A stretch of 64,000 nt of DNA from positions 22,036,398 to 22,100,397 of the forward strand of contig NC_092577.1 of assembly GCF_037975245.1 (NCBI RefSeq), given 5' to 3'. How positions within the stretch are numbered: position 1 is the first letter of the stretch; every line of letters begins with the position of its first letter. This DNA is from Apostichopus japonicus. Its lineage: Eukaryota > Echinodermata > Holothuroidea > Aspidochirotida > Stichopodidae. The notes beneath the pieces were generated by a model that ran no database searches, was not told where the DNA came from, and saw nothing but the letters and a program-made list of their open reading frames with translations. Made by a program: the position numbers and the translations under genes. Below, piece by piece: positions 10,631-21,230 of this stretch.

Positions 10631-11340
10631 CTCCTTCCACAGTAGTCCTTGTCAGCTATTTGCATCTCTCTCAACTCGACATCGGACCATCTGTGAAACC
10701 AAGCGGGCTTTTGGCCTCGTCCCCCAGAGTCCAGATTCGCTCCCTCCTCAGGTGTGTCCTCCGGGGCCTGTTCTGCCTTCTTCACGCTCTGGACCTCCGG
10801 TGGAGCTTTCTCCAAATCGCTCCTCTGTCTTGTTGACGCACTGTTTTCCACTACCAGCGTAGGGTCTCCGTCCACTCCCGGAAAAGGAGAGATATATACC
10901 TTGTCTAAATTGGTACCTACGATGCAATAATTGTCGTCCTGCTCAGCTTCCTTGGCCTCGGCTCGTTGACAGTGTTTGCAAGCTCCGCAAGGACGCCTTG
11001 ACAACGCATCAGCGTTCCCGTGTTGCTTGCCCGGTCGATATCGTATGTCGAAGTCGTAGGTCAACAGGACTTGCCACCTGGCAACCTGACCTTCGGGATT
11101 ACGAAAGTTCGTCAACCACCGTAACGCTCCGTGGTTGGTTCGGATCAGGAATTTTCTACCATACAGATAGTAATGTAATAAGATGTAATAAGAACATAGT
11201 CCCACGAAGCTACGTACGTGTTTCACTGATGAGGGGGTTGGCCATTCAGTTACGGATTCGATTTTGTAGGATCGGGAGATATTCCATCCTGCGAGACAAT
11301 GTGACCCAGGTTGGTTACTTGGGTTCGGAACAAATGACAT
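10576..11340 (-). pseudogene. RNase H region of the Ty3-type element with internal deletion
   Basis: The end of RT/connection (VRSFVGLCSYY) is joined directly to the RNase H C-terminal motif YLYGRKFLIRTNHGALRW, followed by GKQHGNADALSRRPC. About 100 residues normally lying between these are absent, including the catalytic Asp and Glu of RNase H. The junction near 11165-11200 contains repeats of TTATTACA on the minus strand, which suggests a microhomology-mediated deletion. The region after the DALSR motif leads into an integrase spacer with acidic, low-complexity sequence. Confidence 0.8.
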
Positions 11341-12242
11341 TTCTTCGCCGAAAGCTTTAACCCGGCTTCTCGTAATCTCGTTAATACTTCAGAAAGTCTG
11401 TTTACAGCTTTATCAAACGAATTTCCATACACAATGATATCATCCAGGTATAGGAGACAGGTTTGCCATTGTAACCCCCTTAACACCCTCTCCATCAACC
11501 TCTCAAAGGTCGCGGGGGCGTTGCATAGTCCAAAGGGTGAAACTTTCAATTGATACAACCCTCCATGGGTAACAAATGCTGTCTTGTACCGGTCGTCTTC
11601 GTGGACTTCGACCTGCCAGTATCCACTTGCAAGATCCAGTGTCGAAAACCACTTCGAGCCAGCCAGTGTATCTAAGGAGTCATCTATCCTTGGAAGGGGA
11701 AGGGGCAGCCTTCGATAATCCACACAAAACCTGGTGCTGCCATCACCCTTCTTGACCAAAACAACAGGGGATGACCATGAGCTTCAGGATAGTTGTATAA
11801 TATCTTGACGTAACATCCGTTTCACTTCGGTAGTCGCTTCCTCTTTCCTAGTAGGTGGGAGTCGTCTGGCCGCCTGTCGAACGGGTTTAGCACCCCCGGT
11901 GTCTATACGGTGCTTTGCTAAAGTAGTTCGTCCGAGATCAGCTGGAGACTTGGCAAACACGTCAGCGAAATCCTTCAGAAGTTTGGTGACTCTCCTACGC
12001 TGCATGATGCCTAAGCCATTGTAACTCCTCTTAGCGAGATCCTGTACGTGTTCGACCAATTCCCCAAAGTCAGCTCCCGATGGCGAATTCTCGACGTCCC
12101 CATCTATCTTCGCGTCATGGCAATCTAGCCCAATGTTGTCTTCCCCTCCAAGTACGTTTACCGCATAACACGAACCCACCACAGTTCCTTGGTATAGAGT
12201 TATCGGCCTTTCACTTGGATTGAACACTCTTTGTGGCATCAC
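11250..12242 (-). pseudogene. Reverse transcriptase of the Ty3-type element (one break)
   Basis: The upstream part (11784-12242) has the pre-RT segment with HRIDTGGAKPVRQAARRLPP, typical of Ty3 RT N-termini. The downstream part (11250-11759) has [43 protein letters not shown] and the active site YLDDIIVY, then [14 protein letters not shown] stop or frameshift lies between them at about 11760-11784. Motif spacing is normal for the family. The enzyme copies element RNA into DNA in virus-like particles. Confidence 0.9.
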
Positions 12243-12497
12243 ATCGTTTGAGGAGATCCACTACTACATTGTCGCTTCATGTCGCTTCGTGAATTTCTCG
12301 TCAGCTTCGATGACTCCCGCGCCCTTGTAACGATGCTGTTCTACAGGTCTTCCTGTCACAATTTTCTCGCAGCCGGCCGCTACCACGCAGGTTTCCGCCA
12401 CAGCAACCCTAAAACAGCCAAACTCCTCCTTGGTTTCTGTTTCATGTCGCGTCCCTATGGTCAGCCGACCCAGCCCAGCGTCAATTGTACAGCGAAA

Positions 12498-12833
12498 CTA
12501 CTGCAAGAACTCGTATCCCAAGAGACCATCTGTGTCAATGCTTGCCACCCATACTTCGTGTTCGACCTTTAGCCCATTGATTTCAAGTTGAAACATCCAC
12601 TTGCCTTGGAAGACTAACGGTCTGCCGTCCGCTACTTTCATCTCAACGAAAACCTCTTCAAGTTGAGGCCTGTTCGATCCAGACAGCTTCTGGTAGATCT
12701 CCGGGCGTACTATGGTGATATCAGCTCCAGTGTCCACTAGAAAATCTAGAGGAACACCTGCAAGATTTCCCCTCACATAGAATCCCTTCCCTCCCGTTGA
12801 CCAGGCCTTCCCACTTATTCGTACATCGGGCAC
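12498..12833 (-). CDS. Aspartic protease domain of the Ty3-type element
   Basis: An open segment of about 111 codons with the retropepsin active site FLVDTGADITIV, a flap-like region after KVADGRPLVFQGKW, and the second conserved motif near the end (DGLLGYEFL, the ILG-type motif). It lies between gag and RT in the usual place. It would process Gag-Pol. The reading frame breaks after 12498, before RT. Confidence 0.88.
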   Translation of the reverse strand: MPDVRISGKAWSTGGKGFYVRGNLAGVPLDFLVDTGADITIVRPEIYQKLSGSNRPQLEEVFVEMKVADGRPLVFQGKWMFQLEINGLKVEHEVWVASIDTDGLLGYEFLQ

Positions 12834-12871
12834 GTCAGATCTTCCAGCCAGCCTCTGCCCATCGAAACTGG

Positions 12872-14166
12872 CTAATGTTCGTTTCCCTGTTTAATATTCT
12901 CCCCAGTGGTAGTCTTTCCCTCCTGCTCGCGGGGACAATCACGACGATAGTGTCCTAATTCACCACATCCCCAGCACTTGCAATCATTTGGTTTCTTCTT
13001 GTCACCTTGCCAGACTTTTGTTGGTTTCTGCATCTTCGTCAGGCGCTCGGTTAGCTCCTCAAATCCTTTCGCTAGGGCGGCTGATATCGTCTCTGTGAGA
13101 TCTTTTATTTCCCCAGACCCAGCGTTAGTGTCCTGTCTTTCGCCAATTGTCCGAACGCCAAGTTTTCGGTTCAATTTCTTTGACTCTGCCAGACCAAATG
13201 CTTCAAGCTCTACCGCAACTGTCAAAGCGTCATCCAAGTCCATTGGGCGAGCCTGATAGACTTTCCACTTGACATCACTGTCTCCGAGAGCATCCATGAA
13301 GAAGTCTTTCGCCAGCGTCTCCTTTATTTCCAATGACGCATCGGGATAAGCACGGCTTAATAGTCCTTTGATATCGTGCGCCATTTCCGGTCGGGTCTCG
13401 CTTGGTTGCCTGCTCCTATTCCGTAGCATCGCCTTGAAAAGTTCCGTCTGGTTCCAACGTCCAAAACGGTGTTCCAAGGCATCGACCAGCAAACCGAAGT
13501 CCTTCCTTCTTCTGGGCTCCAAATCTGCCAACACCGCATTCGCCGGGCCTCGCAGACTAGCAGCCAGCTGTAGTGCCTGGGTGAATTCATCCCATCCGTT
13601 AAGTTCGGCGATCAGTTCGAACTGCACTAAATAGTCCTTCAGAGGGGAAGTGCCATCGTAGGTTGGTACTTGGGCACGTTGGTTAGAGCCACTTGGTATC
13701 CGGGCGCGTTCCAGTACTTACCCGGCATTTGTTTGGACTCTTCGACCACCACACGGTGAGAAACTTGCATCAGGGCTTCGTAAAACGGATTACGGCTGTG
13801 CCGTGTTGGAGCTGCGTTTGCTCTACCGTCACCTCTACCATGGAAGTACCGCTGGGATCCATTGTCATCAGTAATCCTTCGTCCGTATTCATTGCCACTG
13901 TTGCTTTGCGGTGCCCGGGTAGCTCCGTCGGTGAATACATCCCTCTCGTTTGGTCGTCACTCCACCCTTGCACCTCCTAGGTCGGAAGTATCCCTACGTC
14001 GGATGTCCTGGGGTGTCCCATCCGTAAACAGTCGTCCTTCCTCGACCAGTCTATTCGGCCCTCGTTCGGTTGGGTTGTGGCCTCCCCCCATCTGCACAGA
14101 GCTGGGTATATCGTCGAACTGCAACTTGCTACCTTCCCTCATCTTGCAGGATCCAGCCTCGATCAC
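12872..14166 (-). pseudogene. Gag of the Ty3-type element with one CCHC zinc knuckle
   Basis: The main open part (12872-13627) encodes a capsid-like segment with AASLRGPANAVLADL and then the zinc knuckle CWGCGELGHYRRDC (C-x2-C-x4-H-x4-C) near the C-terminus. Two upstream open parts, 13957-14166 and 13770-13973, in other frames probably represent the N-terminal Gag region broken by frameshifts. The start lies soon after the primer-binding site. Gag would form the particle and package RNA. Confidence 0.85.
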
Positions 14167-14238
14167 TGCTCACAGAGTCGTTGAAAGGATTAGTTCCTGG
14201 CATCTCTCCAACCTCACACACAACTGCAAGGTGCGTTT

Positions 14239-14256
14239 ATCCCACCGCTGCCACCA
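14239..14256 (-). promoter_or_regulatory. Primer-binding site, complementary to tRNA-Leu 3' end
   Basis: One base inside the 5' LTR border on the minus strand lies TGGTGGCAGCGGTGGGAT. This matches the complement of the 3' end plus CCA of a typical animal tRNA-Leu over 18 bases, by my recollection of that tRNA. Position and sequence fit a minus-strand priming site. Confidence 0.85.
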
Positions 14257-14257
14257 A

Positions 14258-15428
14258 TGTAACGCTACCTCGTCCGTGGTGTGAGATCAGGTCTCGACTG
14301 GAGTCTACGATCACTGGAACGGAGTTCTGTTCTGAAATAAATACTCAGGCACACGAGGTCTTGTGTTGTAAATAGATTGTTTATACCTTGCTTTCAGTTT
14401 CATGCTACAGGCATTAAATGAACATCTCAATACATTTATTAAGTATATATATATATGAAGAAACATCAATGCAACACAATGTAGTGCCATTATAAGACCT
14501 GCGGAATATTCCTAATTCCGCCAGAAACCAGTATAATAAGTATATTCCGCTAAAAAATAGGCGGAACAAGTCTCCTTTCCGTTGTTCGGCGGAATCCACT
14601 CAATTCCTCGGGGTGGGCAGAATAACCTTCCTTTCCGTTGACCGGGTGGAACAGCGTCAACTCCGCGTGCAGGCGGAATTGCCCTCTGTTCCGCTGTTAG
14701 GCGGAATACCGTCAATTCCGCGGGTAGGCGGAAAACCCTCTGTTCCGCTGTTAGGCGAATTACCGACAATTCCGCGGGTATGGGGTGGAAAGATGGTCCC
14801 TACATCTATGATATAACAACAGCTAAAATGTGGTTCCGTAAAAATTAAAGATGCCCTTCCGTTAGGTCCAGAATACCAGCAGAAATATGTTAATGTAATT
14901 TCCCCCTTGATACGGAATAATTTAACCCCCAACCAGACAGATGTCGAGTTACACTCTGCCTGATTAATGGTCAGCGTTAATTTAGGTGTTCAACGTGTGG
15001 TCTCTATACGACCGATTTATATATAGGTTGATTACTGGTTCTTACTCTAGGCTCTGTTAGATTCACGGCAAAACTTCTACGGCGACGGTGCACAACGACT
15101 CCAGAATATAAAGTTATCAGGGCTAACTAACAAATCGAACACAGAGAAATCGACTGACTATACAAACGACAAAAGTTCAATCACAACTTGACGATTCTAA
15201 TTGTAATCTATATATATAACGACCACTTTGATAACGATCCTTTCTCTTCGGAGGCAAAAACAGGTGTGTCCTAGCCCTGCGTATCAGTGCAGGCTGGCCG
15301 TAACTTTCACACAGCACGTGTCAGGAAGTTAATGAACAAAGTTAAACAAATAGCCGTAATCTACGGTAGCTTATTATGCACTAGAATATTATTATGATTA
15401 AGCAAAAATGTCACCTATTTTCGTAACA
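14258..15428 (-). repeat. 5' LTR of the Ty3-type element
   Basis: A 1171-bp LTR, same orientation as 6998-8260, TG...CA ends, followed by the GTAT target duplication. It carries the GCGGAA/TTCCGC array at about 14500-14785. Confidence 0.93.
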
Positions 15429-15639
15429 GTATTGTCTGTGGAGAACATTTACAATGAAAAGCAATACCTGGTGTTCAATGGTTGATACTGAGCATGTCAC
15501 ATCACATGACTGTCTAACTGTGCTTGTGCTAACTTTGAGGCCAATGCAACAGATCTTTAAGGCCAAGTTTACAATGGATCCCCATCTCAGGATCAGATCT
15601 GACAAAGCAACACCCCCCCCCCGACAACTAATCAACTCG

Positions 15640-15925
15640 ACGTAATGACCGCTCTTTCAGCGCTTCGCTTCGAACGCCGCACACAATCCTATCTTTGATC
15701 AGACTGTCTATCAGATGAGCAAACTCACAACTCTTGCTTTAATTCTAAGGTCGCTGACGTACGAGTCGATACTTTCACCTTCCAGTTGGGGATCGGGTAA
15801 AAAATAAGGTGTCTTTCATAAGTGACATTCTTCCGTGGCTGACAATAAGTGTCAAATCTCGATTTTATCTTCACCAAGTTCACTTTATCCTCCTGTGTCT
15901 CGAACTTGAATGTTTTGATAAAGCA
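15640..15925 (-). pseudogene. Gag fragment of another LTR retroelement, frameshifted
   Basis: On the minus strand, in three successive frames, are KIKSRFDTYCQPRKNVTYER, then ESIDSYVSDLRIKA, then CEFAHLIDSLIKDRIVCG followed by ALKERSLR. This order and spacing match the capsid-like Gag segment of a Ty3-type group that differs from the element at 6998-15428. The fragment sits between the two LTR elements, so it is probably an older insertion that one or both of them landed in. Confidence 0.65.
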
Positions 15926-15941
15926 AGATTTGCGTCAATAG

Positions 15942-16966
15942 TGTAGCGCCCCCAACGGGGTTTTAACTTGCCGAGCGGCCGTAGGTTCGATAGGGCCGCT
16001 CTCGGCCACCCTATGTCAGGATGAATGTGGGGCAACTACAAGTTAAGACACACTGAACCAATAAAACACGAACAAATGAATTGCTTTTTAAGCTTGTAAT
16101 ACATTTAATACAAAAACCTTTGCCTTCTCCACTTGGGCAGGTGTCTATAAAAACCAAATTAAATAATACAGGAGGTCAACGCAGTGACCTCCAAAAATAA
16201 GGTAGTAAGGTGATAAATTAGGACCAATATTTAATTCATTTAATAACATACAAATCCACATAAATCACAGCTTATAATTTACATAATTGATAACGATACG
16301 TACCTGTGAAGTCCGTGGCCAAACGTATAATTTCGTGTCCTAAATCTACAATACGTAGGCGTTGCCTCGGGGAAAATTCAACCCGAATTAAAGTCACCCC
16401 CGCGCCACAAATATAAGAATTACCCCGCAGGGTGCGGCGATAATATCGACCGTGTTCCCAACCTTTTAGTAAATTTAGATGTTATAATTTAAAGGGATTC
16501 TGACAAACGGGGAAATACGCCCACAATATTATAAGAAATAGGACTCGGACTTGCCTAAACTATAAAAGAACATTTAAGTTACTTAACGAACTGAGCAACG
16601 GACCTCACTAGGCAGCAGCAAACACCAAAAAAATGGAACACACTCTTAGAACCCAAAATAGCAAGTGCCCTAACTTAACACAAAAACTGAATCGAAACAT
16701 TGGAACTTCGCGTGGCTCGAACATTCCACATAGCTACGGAGGGACCAGACTATTGTCACGAGAGCTGGACAGCTGAAAGGGAGACGGAAACAAAAGGTAT
16801 AAATTAGCATATGAAACTACAACAATTCACTTTACATATAAAAAGATATTAGATAAAATAGACCCCCAGAGAACAATAAAACAATACACACTAACAGGAC
16901 AACTACTCCAGCAGTAATGCCACCTATGTACGGAGGCGTTTACGTGACGCTCTCCCGGGCGTCACA
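15942..16966 (-). repeat. 3' LTR of the second Ty3-type element
   Basis: TGTAGCG...CGTCACA borders of 1025 bp. On the minus strand it is directly preceded by a purine-rich tract (16967-16981, TTAGGGTGGGGGTGG), the expected polypurine tract. There is no partner LTR in the window, so the borders rest on termini and polypurine tract only. Confidence 0.75.
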
Positions 16967-17202
16967 CCACCCCCACCCTAATGATTAGGACTCGCCCTCG
17001 AGTCTACAACAGGAAATTACAATGGTTAGGTAGTTCCCAATGAAATGCCCAAACATACAACACTCGTGCCGTCCCAACCAAATGTATGTTATATGCGCAC
17101 AATCCATAGTTCTGCATCCAAATCGGTTACTAACGATTAACAAGCAATTACATTTCCTTTAAATATTAGTATGCTCATCAGTCACGCTAATATTGTACAT
17201 AA

Positions 17203-18652
17203 TCACTTAACCACACCGGAGGGTCGACGTCTTCGTCCTGTAGGTCCTATATTACCTAGCGAGGCCGCCTCCTCACAATCACTATCATAATGTTGATCGC
17301 TCCTAGCCTCTACTTCGCTCGATATATCTCTGTCACAACTTTCCCCTTCAGCCCTATCCCCAGTAGTCGCATATGAAGTAGTTTCTTCGTGAAACATCTC
17401 TCGCAGCCCGGAACTCGTGCATAATGCGTCCGGCTCAAGATACCGCTTCAGTCTGTCGATGTGAACTACTTTCCGCCTCCCTGTAATGGAATTTTTTACC
17501 CGGTACAAAGAGTCTGATAATGTATTAACAACCACGTGAGGACCATCCCATCTCAGCTGTTGTTTTGGAGACCTCCCTTTGGTCTTATAGTTAATTGCCA
17601 TCCATACCTTATCACCAATCTTCAGTGGAGTTGTCTTTGAACAAATGTGTGCATCATAGTTCTTTTTCTGCCGAGCTTGTGACAGTGTGGTTCTTTCTCG
17701 AACAACTCGATATGCTTTATTGCAGCGGTCCTTGAAATTAGCCACATACTCTGGAACGTTCGTGTCTGGGTTCGATTCTGCTTCTGGGGATCCAATCATA
17801 AGTTCGATGGGTAGTGTTGTTTCCCGTCCCAGCATCAGGAAGTTTGCAGGAAACTTGAACGATAAGCCATTAATAATATGGGGATATGCACATCCCAGTC
17901 TCTTTGATTCTCATGCACATATACGCTTATCATCTGTTCCAACGTCCTGTTGAATCTCTCTAACCCATCAGACTGAGGTCGATATGCAGTCGTTCTAGTT
18001 TTATGAATTCCTAGACATTTACATGATTCACCAAATAATTCAGATTCAAAATTTCAACCTTGGTCACAATGTATGATCTGTGGTACCCCAAATCTACCAA
18101 TGAAATTAGTAACCAATTCTGAGGCCACAGTTTTGGCCTCTTGATTAGGAATGGGATAAGCCTCCGTCCACTTAGTAAAGTAGTCGGCAACTACTAATAA
18201 ATACTTCATGCCGTTGTAAGTCTCAGGTAAAGGACCTAGAACATCACGTTGCATTGGCTCTCCCGCCTTCACTATTTCCATAGGGGCTTTACTGCGAGGA
18301 GTAGGGGGTTTCCGACGGGAACATAACTCACATCTACGACACCAGTCTCGATGTCCCTTCTCATAGAATACCAATAACACCTTGCTCGTACTTTGGCCCT
18401 AGTTTTGTTTTGACCCAAATGACCACCAGTGGGGGAATTATGTAGCTCGTAAAGTATATCACCTCTCAAATTCTGGGGCACCATCAATAAGTAACTATTC
18501 TGCTCACCAGAGTCTGAAACCCATAACCTGTAGAGTACCCCTTCCCTAACATGGAATAAATTCCACTGATACCAATAGGCTTTTACTTCCCTACTCATCC
18601 CGCTAACCTTTTCCCATCCAGGCTGGGGAACACCAGCCTCCTTCCAGTGCAA
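17203..18652 (-). pseudogene. Integrase of the second Ty3-type element, in pieces
   Basis: The zinc-binding region is at about 18272-18652 (HNSPTGGHLGQNKTRAKVRA, then CRRCELCSRRKPP in the next frame). The core at 18054-18380 has LLVVADYFTKWTEAYPIPNQ and GRFGVPQIIHCDQG. After a gap with stops (about 17836-18053), the C-terminal part (17203-17835) has NYDAHICSKTTPLKIGDKVW, LRWDGPHVV and VVHIDRLKRYLEP, then an acidic tail. The order is normal but the frames are broken, so the enzyme is not functional as written. Confidence 0.85.
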
Positions 18653-18676
18653 AATGACCCCAATATCCGGGTCATC

Positions 18677-19018
18677 GCTCTGATACTGTCGCAGTTGGGC
18701 CTTACTACAACATTACCCACCCAATTACTATCGGCAGTTACGAGATTACGTAAACCTAAGGGGGGGGGGACCATTACCAACTACCTCTGTTACGCTCTGA
18801 TACTGTCGCAGTTGGGCCTTACTACAACATTACCCACCCAATTACTATCGGCAGTTACGAGATTACGTAAACCTAAGGGGGGGGGGACCATTACCAACTA
18901 CCTCTGTTACGCTCTGATACTGTCGCAGTTGGGCCTTACTACAACATTACCCACCCAATTACTATCGGCAGTTACGAGATTACACCTAAGGGGGGGGGGA
19001 CCATTACCAACTACCTCG
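18677..19018. repeat. 117-bp tandem repeat, three copies, within pol of the second element
   Basis: Copies start at 18677, 18794 and 18911 (exact spacing 117 bp). Each contains a run of eight or more G. They lie in the linker between the RNase H DALSR motif and the integrase zinc region. On the minus strand each copy brings a stop codon, so the expansion breaks the polyprotein even though 117 is a multiple of three. Confidence 0.9.
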
Positions 19019-19250
19019 TTCTTCAAAGTAGGTGAACTAAATTCCACTCTAGATAATGCATCGGCATTACCGTGTACCCTACCAGGTCTCGTCTCTATCT
19101 CAAAATCATAAGTATTTAATACTTCGATCCACCTGGCCACTTGACCCTGAGGGGACTTGAAGCTATAGAGCCATCTCAAAGACCCATGGTCTGTCCTATG
19201 GTGAAACTTGTTACCATAAAGTTAGAGACGAAAGTATTTTACAAACGCCG
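18990..19250 (-). pseudogene. RNase H C-terminal part of the second Ty3-type element
   Basis: The minus strand shows AAFVKYFR, then YGNKFHHRTDHGSLRWL, FKSPQGQVARW and RVHGNADALSRVEF. This is the standard end of Ty3 RNase H. The upstream catalytic part and all of RT are absent; the element appears truncated at about 19250. Confidence 0.8.
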
Positions 19251-19260
19251 CCTATCACAT

Positions 19261-19677
19261 GCAAACTTCTTCCACTTTGCTGAAATGTTGCCTTCTAAGC
19301 TCAGGCTATTTGGTGGTTTCAACTGATCCATCGTATTTGTCGATTGGCCTGGATATTATTCCTGATTATTCCTGGATGTCATTGAGAGGTAGCCATATTG
19401 TGACTCTGTTATTTATGATGGCGCTATTTCACAAGTAACGTTACAACAATGTCAACCTCTATGAACAATGACTCAATAATTGAAAATGCATATATCGTTC
19501 GTGAGTTTGAAATTTAAAACACTGTCGCCTCTCCTTTTGGGACAATGCTTTTTTTACAAGCGTATAGTTATTGATTTGTATTAGGGGGATTTATCTGCAG
19601 TAAAGCCAGGTTTCGATAAATCCAATGACAAAGAAATCGTCCTTCAATAGAGACATAAATGTAGTAATGTTGTGCTT
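19261..19677. other. No gene recognised
   Basis: AT-rich sequence between two retroelement fragments. No motif or repeat was recognised. Confidence 0.4.
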
Positions 19678-20012
19678 TTTACGTGACCCGCCATGCGGGA
19701 TACAAAACGTCACGGCCAAACGGCACTACCGAACCATCCCATTCTGACAAACGAAACTCAGGTCTAGCGAGCCAAAAAAACATACGCCCGCGGACCTGCA
19801 GAGACAAAACGCCCAACCCCCCCACTCATACATTCCAAAAACTAGAAAAGGACGACCCGCACGCAGCGAAACGAAAAACCCCTCCCCAGCACACCAGCGT
19901 CCAAAAAAAGCAGCCCCAGATAAACGGCGAAAATCGCCTTCAATTTGAAGGCGAATGTCAGACTTCACCGCCTCCAGGACTGCCTGCCAACTGGCAAATT
20001 TCCCCCTAAAAA
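19678..20012 (-). mobile_element. 5'-truncated Tx1-like LINE copy (3' end only)
   Basis: The reverse complement matches the end of ORF2 and the 3' UTR of the LINE at 42653-47759, from the segment around AAATTTGCCAGTTGGCAGG to the terminal GGGTCACGTAAAAAGCA. The insertion is in the minus orientation and contains no complete protein. Confidence 0.9.
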
Positions 20013-20257
20013 CCAAATTACATAGTCTTTTCATTGTATTTCAGCATTTTGAATCTAATTGATATTTCATGCAATAGATAATTGACAAGATTTGTTTGTT
20101 TCGTGGTTTGCTGAATTTTAAAGTGAATAAAGTTATTTGCAAGTTGACAGAACATCATCAGACCTCTGACATTATTGTAAGCCAAAATTGTACACATATC
20201 ACAATAGCTGCAACTTAATACTATTATCTGGTCTTCATGGCTTCTGTGAACAGTAAA

Positions 20258-20625
20258 AAGTAAGAACCTTCCAAAGAACTTGTGACAACCATTTCAAAGG
20301 GGTTCCCCTGGGAACCATATTTGAAAAGATAGAACCTTAGGCGACGAATTGAAAGAACCTTTCATGGTTCTGGTGAGAACCATTTCAAAGGGGTTCTGAA
20401 AAGAACCTTAGTCATAAAAGTTCTTCATAGAACCTTAGGGGTTCTGCTGCATACGGGACAAAATGAAAGAACCTTTTATGGTTCTTTCGAGAACCATTTC
20501 GTAGGGTTCTTATTAGAACCATCATGAAAAGGGTTCTCGGAAAGAACCATTGAAGGTTCTGCATACGGGACAAGTCCAAGAACCAGTTTTGGTTCTGTGG
20601 AACCATATTTTCTTAGAGTGTATGC
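20258..20625. repeat. AGAACC/GGTTCT-rich foldback-like region
   Basis: Many copies of AGAACC and its complement GGTTCT are spaced irregularly over about 370 bp, giving extensive self-complementarity. The phrase CTGCATACGGGACA occurs twice (about 20448 and 20560). The end TTTTCTTAGAGTGTA resembles the termini of short non-autonomous DNA transposons. No target duplication could be set with confidence. Confidence 0.5.
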
Positions 20626-20887
20626 ACAATTTCATCTCTTTAATATTCATGAGTGGACGGGGCTAAGCATAATTTTGTCAATATAAGCTCATTCCGCCAC
20701 ACTTGAATGGGCCTGCCTGTGCTGGTAACAACATACAGGGTGCTCACAAATGGCTCATCCCGTTCTAGCATGCTATCATATCAGCAAACAGCCTATCTAT
20801 AGTAATAGTGTTCATGCCTGGCATAATCCATTCATCTATGTATGATAGTCATATAACTACTTTCTTGTAATTATCTTCAAACAACAG

Positions 20888-20968
20888 AGATGACAGTGCT
20901 CTGCCTGGTCCCTCAACACCGGTGATATCAGCACCACAGAGACTGCCTACTTCAGCTCCTGTTGATAG
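20888..20968 (+). CDS. Ser/Pro linker exon 1 of the HECT-like gene
   Basis: Acceptor aacaacag and donor gtaagc bound an 81-bp exon in phase 2/2. It encodes DSALPGPSTPVISAPQRLP and a few more residues. Its symmetric phase lets it be duplicated without frame change, and similar exons follow at 21153 and 24074. Confidence 0.55.
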
Positions 20969-21152
20969 GTAAGCTACATGTAAGCTCTTTATCTCTATAT
21001 TGGTACTATATATCATGGGTAACACTTGGACTTGTAAAAATGTTTTTGTTACTGTGAGATTTTGCAAGAGAAGCTTATATATCCTCCATAGCATGTATGT
21101 GTGCTATTTATATATACTGATACTACTTCTTGTAATTATCTTTAAACAACAG

Positions 21153-21230
21153 TGATGACACTGATCTGCCTTGTCCCTCATTGACACCAATGGTATCAAG
21201 ACCACAAAGATCTCTTGTTCCTGCTAATAG
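21153..21230 (+). CDS. Ser/Pro linker exon 2 of the HECT-like gene
   Basis: A 78-bp exon in phase 2/2 with acceptor ttaaacaacag and donor gtaagc. It encodes DTDLPCPSLTPMVSRPQRS plus a few residues, a diverged tandem copy of the preceding exon. Confidence 0.55.

Larger units (their letters stand above)
6998..15428 (-). mobile_element. Ty3/gypsy-type LTR retrotransposon, near full length, internally deleted
   Basis: An 8.4-kb minus-strand element bounded by two direct LTRs (6998-8260 and 14258-15428). Both begin TGTAACG and end CGTAACA, and a 4-bp target duplication GTAT flanks the element (6994-6997 and 15429-15432). Inside, on the minus strand, are a tRNA-Leu-type primer site, gag with a zinc knuckle, protease, RT, an RNase H remnant and integrase. 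This order (RNase H before integrase) is that of Ty3 elements. Downstream of integrase is an extra zinc-finger ORF, then a polypurine tract. Several frameshifts, an internal deletion in RNase H and one in integrase make it non-autonomous. The LTRs differ by several indels, so the insertion is not very recent. Confidence 0.93.
15942..19260 (-). mobile_element. Second Ty3-type element, 3' half only
   Basis: A minus-strand fragment consisting of the RNase H end, integrase and one LTR (15942-16966, TGTAGCG...CGTCACA). The pol sequence begins abruptly near 19250, inside RNase H, so the 5' half and the other LTR are missing. The LTR and protein sequence differ from those of the neighbouring element. 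Several stops and frameshifts are present. Confidence 0.85.

Noticed and set aside
9429-14375. Plus-strand open frames across the Ty3-type element
   Set aside because: They are shadows of the minus-strand gag, protease, RT and integrase frames.
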